Shown one piece after another: positions 62,772 to 64,000 of a stretch of 64,000 nucleotides of DNA. The notes beneath the pieces were generated by a model. It did no database searches. It saw only the letters and a list, made by a program, of their open reading frames with translations, and was not told the DNA's origin. Position 1 is the stretch's first letter. Each line of letters begins with the position of its first letter. Origin of the DNA: Tenacibaculum sp. L6 (lineage in GTDB: Bacteria; Bacteroidota; Bacteroidia; Flavobacteriales; Flavobacteriaceae); NCBI RefSeq assembly GCF_028823685.1, contig NZ_JAPEHZ010000003.1, positions 1 through 64,000 of the forward strand, written 5' to 3'. The translations under genes were made by a program, and so were the position numbers.

Positions 62772-63239
62772 TTAAGGGAGTTTTGTTTTTAGCTCCATTT
62801 TAATATTACATCGTTCGTACGGACAATTTTCTTCTACAGCAATTTCTGCAAAACCATATTTTCTATAGATATAAATAGCATTTTCTAAAACAGTGTTTGA
62901 ATATAAAACAAGCTTGTCAAAGTCGTTTTTTTGAGCAAAATTAATGCAGTGTTGCATCAGTTTCTGTCCTATTTTGTGTCCTCTATGATTAGGTGAAACA
63001 GCCATTTTTGTTAGCTCATAAACATTTGGTTCACTCATAGGTATTAAGGCAACTGTGCCTACAATTTCATTATTTAATTTGGCAAAGAAAATGTATCCGC
63101 CTTTATCAATAATGTATTTGTTAGGGTTGCTTAAAACTTCTTCATCGTAAGGTTCTACGTAGAAAAAAGTTCGTAGCCATTCAATATTCAAATTGTAAAA
63201 ACTTGAAGCGTATTCTTCTTTATAATCAATTATTTCCAT
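62772..63239 (-). CDS. GNAT family N-acetyltransferase
   Basis: A protein of 155 residues. LTKMAVSPNHRGHKIGQKLMQHC is the acetyl-CoA-binding motif (R-x-x-x-x-G/A) and ENAIYIYRKYGFAEI is the C-terminal motif B. The early VGTVALIPM strand fits. Substrate unknown. Monocistronic, converging on the aceA end. Confidence 0.9.
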   Translation of the reverse strand: MEIIDYKEEYASSFYNLNIEWLRTFFYVEPYDEEVLSNPNKYIIDKGGYIFFAKLNNEIVGTVALIPMSEPNVYELTKMAVSPNHRGHKIGQKLMQHCINFAQKNDFDKLVLYSNTVLENAIYIYRKYGFAEIAVEENCPYERCNIKMELKTKLP

Positions 63240-63335
63240 CAGTTTAGTTTATTCCTATAAATATATAAAGATAATTTAAAAACCAATTAATTACCGTGTT
63301 TTTATATTCCATGGTATATATTTGGTTGTTTTTCA

Positions 63336-63343
63336 TACATTTG
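63336..63343 (+). promoter_or_regulatory. Putative -7 element (TACATTTG) of the DoxX-like gene
   Basis: TACATTTG ends 23 bases before the ATG at 63367. A second match, TATATTTG, lies at 63317-63324. Confidence 0.5.
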
Positions 63344-63366
63344 TAAAGAATTTAAAAACAAACAAA

Positions 63367-63717
63367 ATGAAAAAAGACAAAATTATTTTTTATGTAGCTA
63401 CCAGTTTATTAACCTTGTTAATGTTTTTCTCGTCAGGAATGTACTTTTTTAATTATGAAGAAGTAGCTAAAATGTTTGAAGCATTTGGGTATCCAACTTA
63501 CATTATTTACCCGTATGCAGTAGTTAAATTGTTAGGATTGGTAGCGCTATGGTTTTTTAGAGGTAAGTTTTTAAATGAATGGGCGTATGCAGGGTATTTC
63601 TTTGCGTTTATTTTGGCATTTTTTGCTCATTTTATGATTGGAGATGGTGAGCAAATGGGAGCTATAATTGCTATGATTCTATTAATAGTTTCATATATTT
63701 ATAGTAAAAAAATATAA
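63367..63717 (+). CDS. DoxX-like small membrane protein
   Basis: A protein of 116 residues with four predicted membrane helices (about 7-27, 43-62, 68-88, 95-112). The start is the ATG at 63367; the TTG upstream falls in the promoter. FFSSGMYFFNYEEVAKMFEAFGYP and the order of helices resemble DoxX-type proteins. The stop TAA overlaps the next gene's ATG (TAATG), so the two are translationally coupled. Confidence 0.75.
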   Translation: MKKDKIIFYVATSLLTLLMFFSSGMYFFNYEEVAKMFEAFGYPTYIIYPYAVVKLLGLVALWFFRGKFLNEWAYAGYFFAFILAFFAHFMIGDGEQMGAIIAMILLIVSYIYSKKI

Positions 63718-64000
63718 TGAGCAACAATCCAACAGCAACAGTTACTTTAACTGACCGAAATTACTTAGCAGAAGGCAAAATGAGAAATCATTTTGCTGTT
63801 ATTGATGAACCTTTAGATAAAGGTGGAGATGATAACGGACCAACTCCAGTAGAATATTTATTAACTGCAATAGGTGGTTGTGTTTCTATCACTTTGCGTA
63901 TGTATGCAGAGCGTAAAGGTTGGGATTTAGGAAAAATCACGGTAAATGTGAGTCAAAAAGAACAACTAACTCCCGAAGGAATAAAAAAATCATTGAATGA
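63717..64000 (+). CDS. OsmC family protein (3' truncated by window end)
   Basis: The first 94 codons are visible. The segment PTPVEYLLTAIGGCVSITLR carries the conserved Cys of OsmC/Ohr proteins, with the preceding DNGP region typical. These reduce organic hydroperoxides or act as stress proteins. It starts by overlapping the stop of the DoxX-like gene by one base. Confidence 0.85.
   Translation, partial: MSNNPTATVTLTDRNYLAEGKMRNHFAVIDEPLDKGGDDNGPTPVEYLLTAIGGCVSITLRMYAERKGWDLGKITVNVSQKEQLTPEGIKKSLN

Overview
The window is 64 kb of AT-rich chromosome from a bacterium of the family Flavobacteriaceae (Bacteroidota). The evidence is a type IX secretion C-terminal sorting domain next to a PorP/SprF protein, repeated TAnnTTTG-type -7 promoter elements, tta/aga/gca-rich codon use, a Bacteroidota-type LptD, and gliding-type adhesin repeats. 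The genus is not proven; the look is that of a marine flavobacterium of the Tenacibaculum/Polaribacter kind. Most of the window is ordinary chromosome. I saw no insertion sequence, CRISPR array, rRNA or tRNA gene.

Layout. 1-5 kb: the 3' part of a giant SprB-like adhesin, then its PorP/SprF partner. 5-11 kb: rluF, tgt, lptG-like, a DMT exporter, accA and a CDF metal transporter. 11-14 kb: three paralogous secreted TonB-C-terminal-domain proteins in tandem. 14-19 kb: a frameshifted cyclophilin-FKBP fusion, an outer-membrane protein, prfC and a lipoprotein. 19-21 kb: idi, a 6-pyruvoyltetrahydropterin-synthase-like gene and manA. 21-24 kb: small proteins (including an unlisted 44-residue gene), a HAD phosphatase and a CAT-like acetyltransferase. 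24-25.5 kb: an ECF sigma factor, a membrane protein and an LTXXQ-like sensor. 25.5-31 kb: conserved unknowns, yaaA, a nuclease-like ORF and a disrupted L-serine dehydratase. 31-35 kb: a TPR protein and a glycolytic group (pfkA, gapA, mgsA). 35.2-36 kb: a small cassette-like island with a barstar-type immunity gene. 36-41.7 kb: ridA, lptD, an amidase and an MCE protein. 41.7-50 kb: an Fe-S oxidoreductase pair and dispersed menaquinone genes (menA, menC, menE) mixed with lipoprotein, hydrolase and CPBP protease genes, the last one frameshifted. 50-53 kb: a GT39/LAB_N/GT2 envelope-glycan operon. 53-59 kb: yebC, a DUF3352-like protein, an acyl-CoA carboxylase beta subunit and a fatty-acyl-CoA-type regulator. 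59-63 kb: the glyoxylate shunt (aceB, aceA). 63-64 kb: GNAT, DoxX-like and OsmC-like genes.

How it works together. Envelope biogenesis is a strong theme: LptG, LptD, MCE, amidase, and the GT2/LAB_N/GT39 set that looks like an Arn-type lipid or glycan modification route. Central carbon genes form two sets. One is pfkA-gapA-mgsA. The other is aceB-aceA with a divergent XRE/DUF2083-type regulator; their shared intergenic region carries three TTAG-type boxes at an exact 18-bp period, the last extended into a perfect 14-bp palindrome.

The parts most worth a second look are the cassette-like island at 35.2-36.0 kb, the 44-aa minus-strand gene at 21.6-21.7 kb with its own promoter and terminator, the glyoxylate operator array, the TonB-domain triplet, and three coding lesions (PPIase, sdaA, CPBP) that are either real decay or assembly errors. 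Translation starts were moved from the longest possible ORF to an ATG at rluF, tgt, pfkA, the barstar gene, one TonB-domain protein and others, where the longer start falls in a promoter or is a non-ATG codon.
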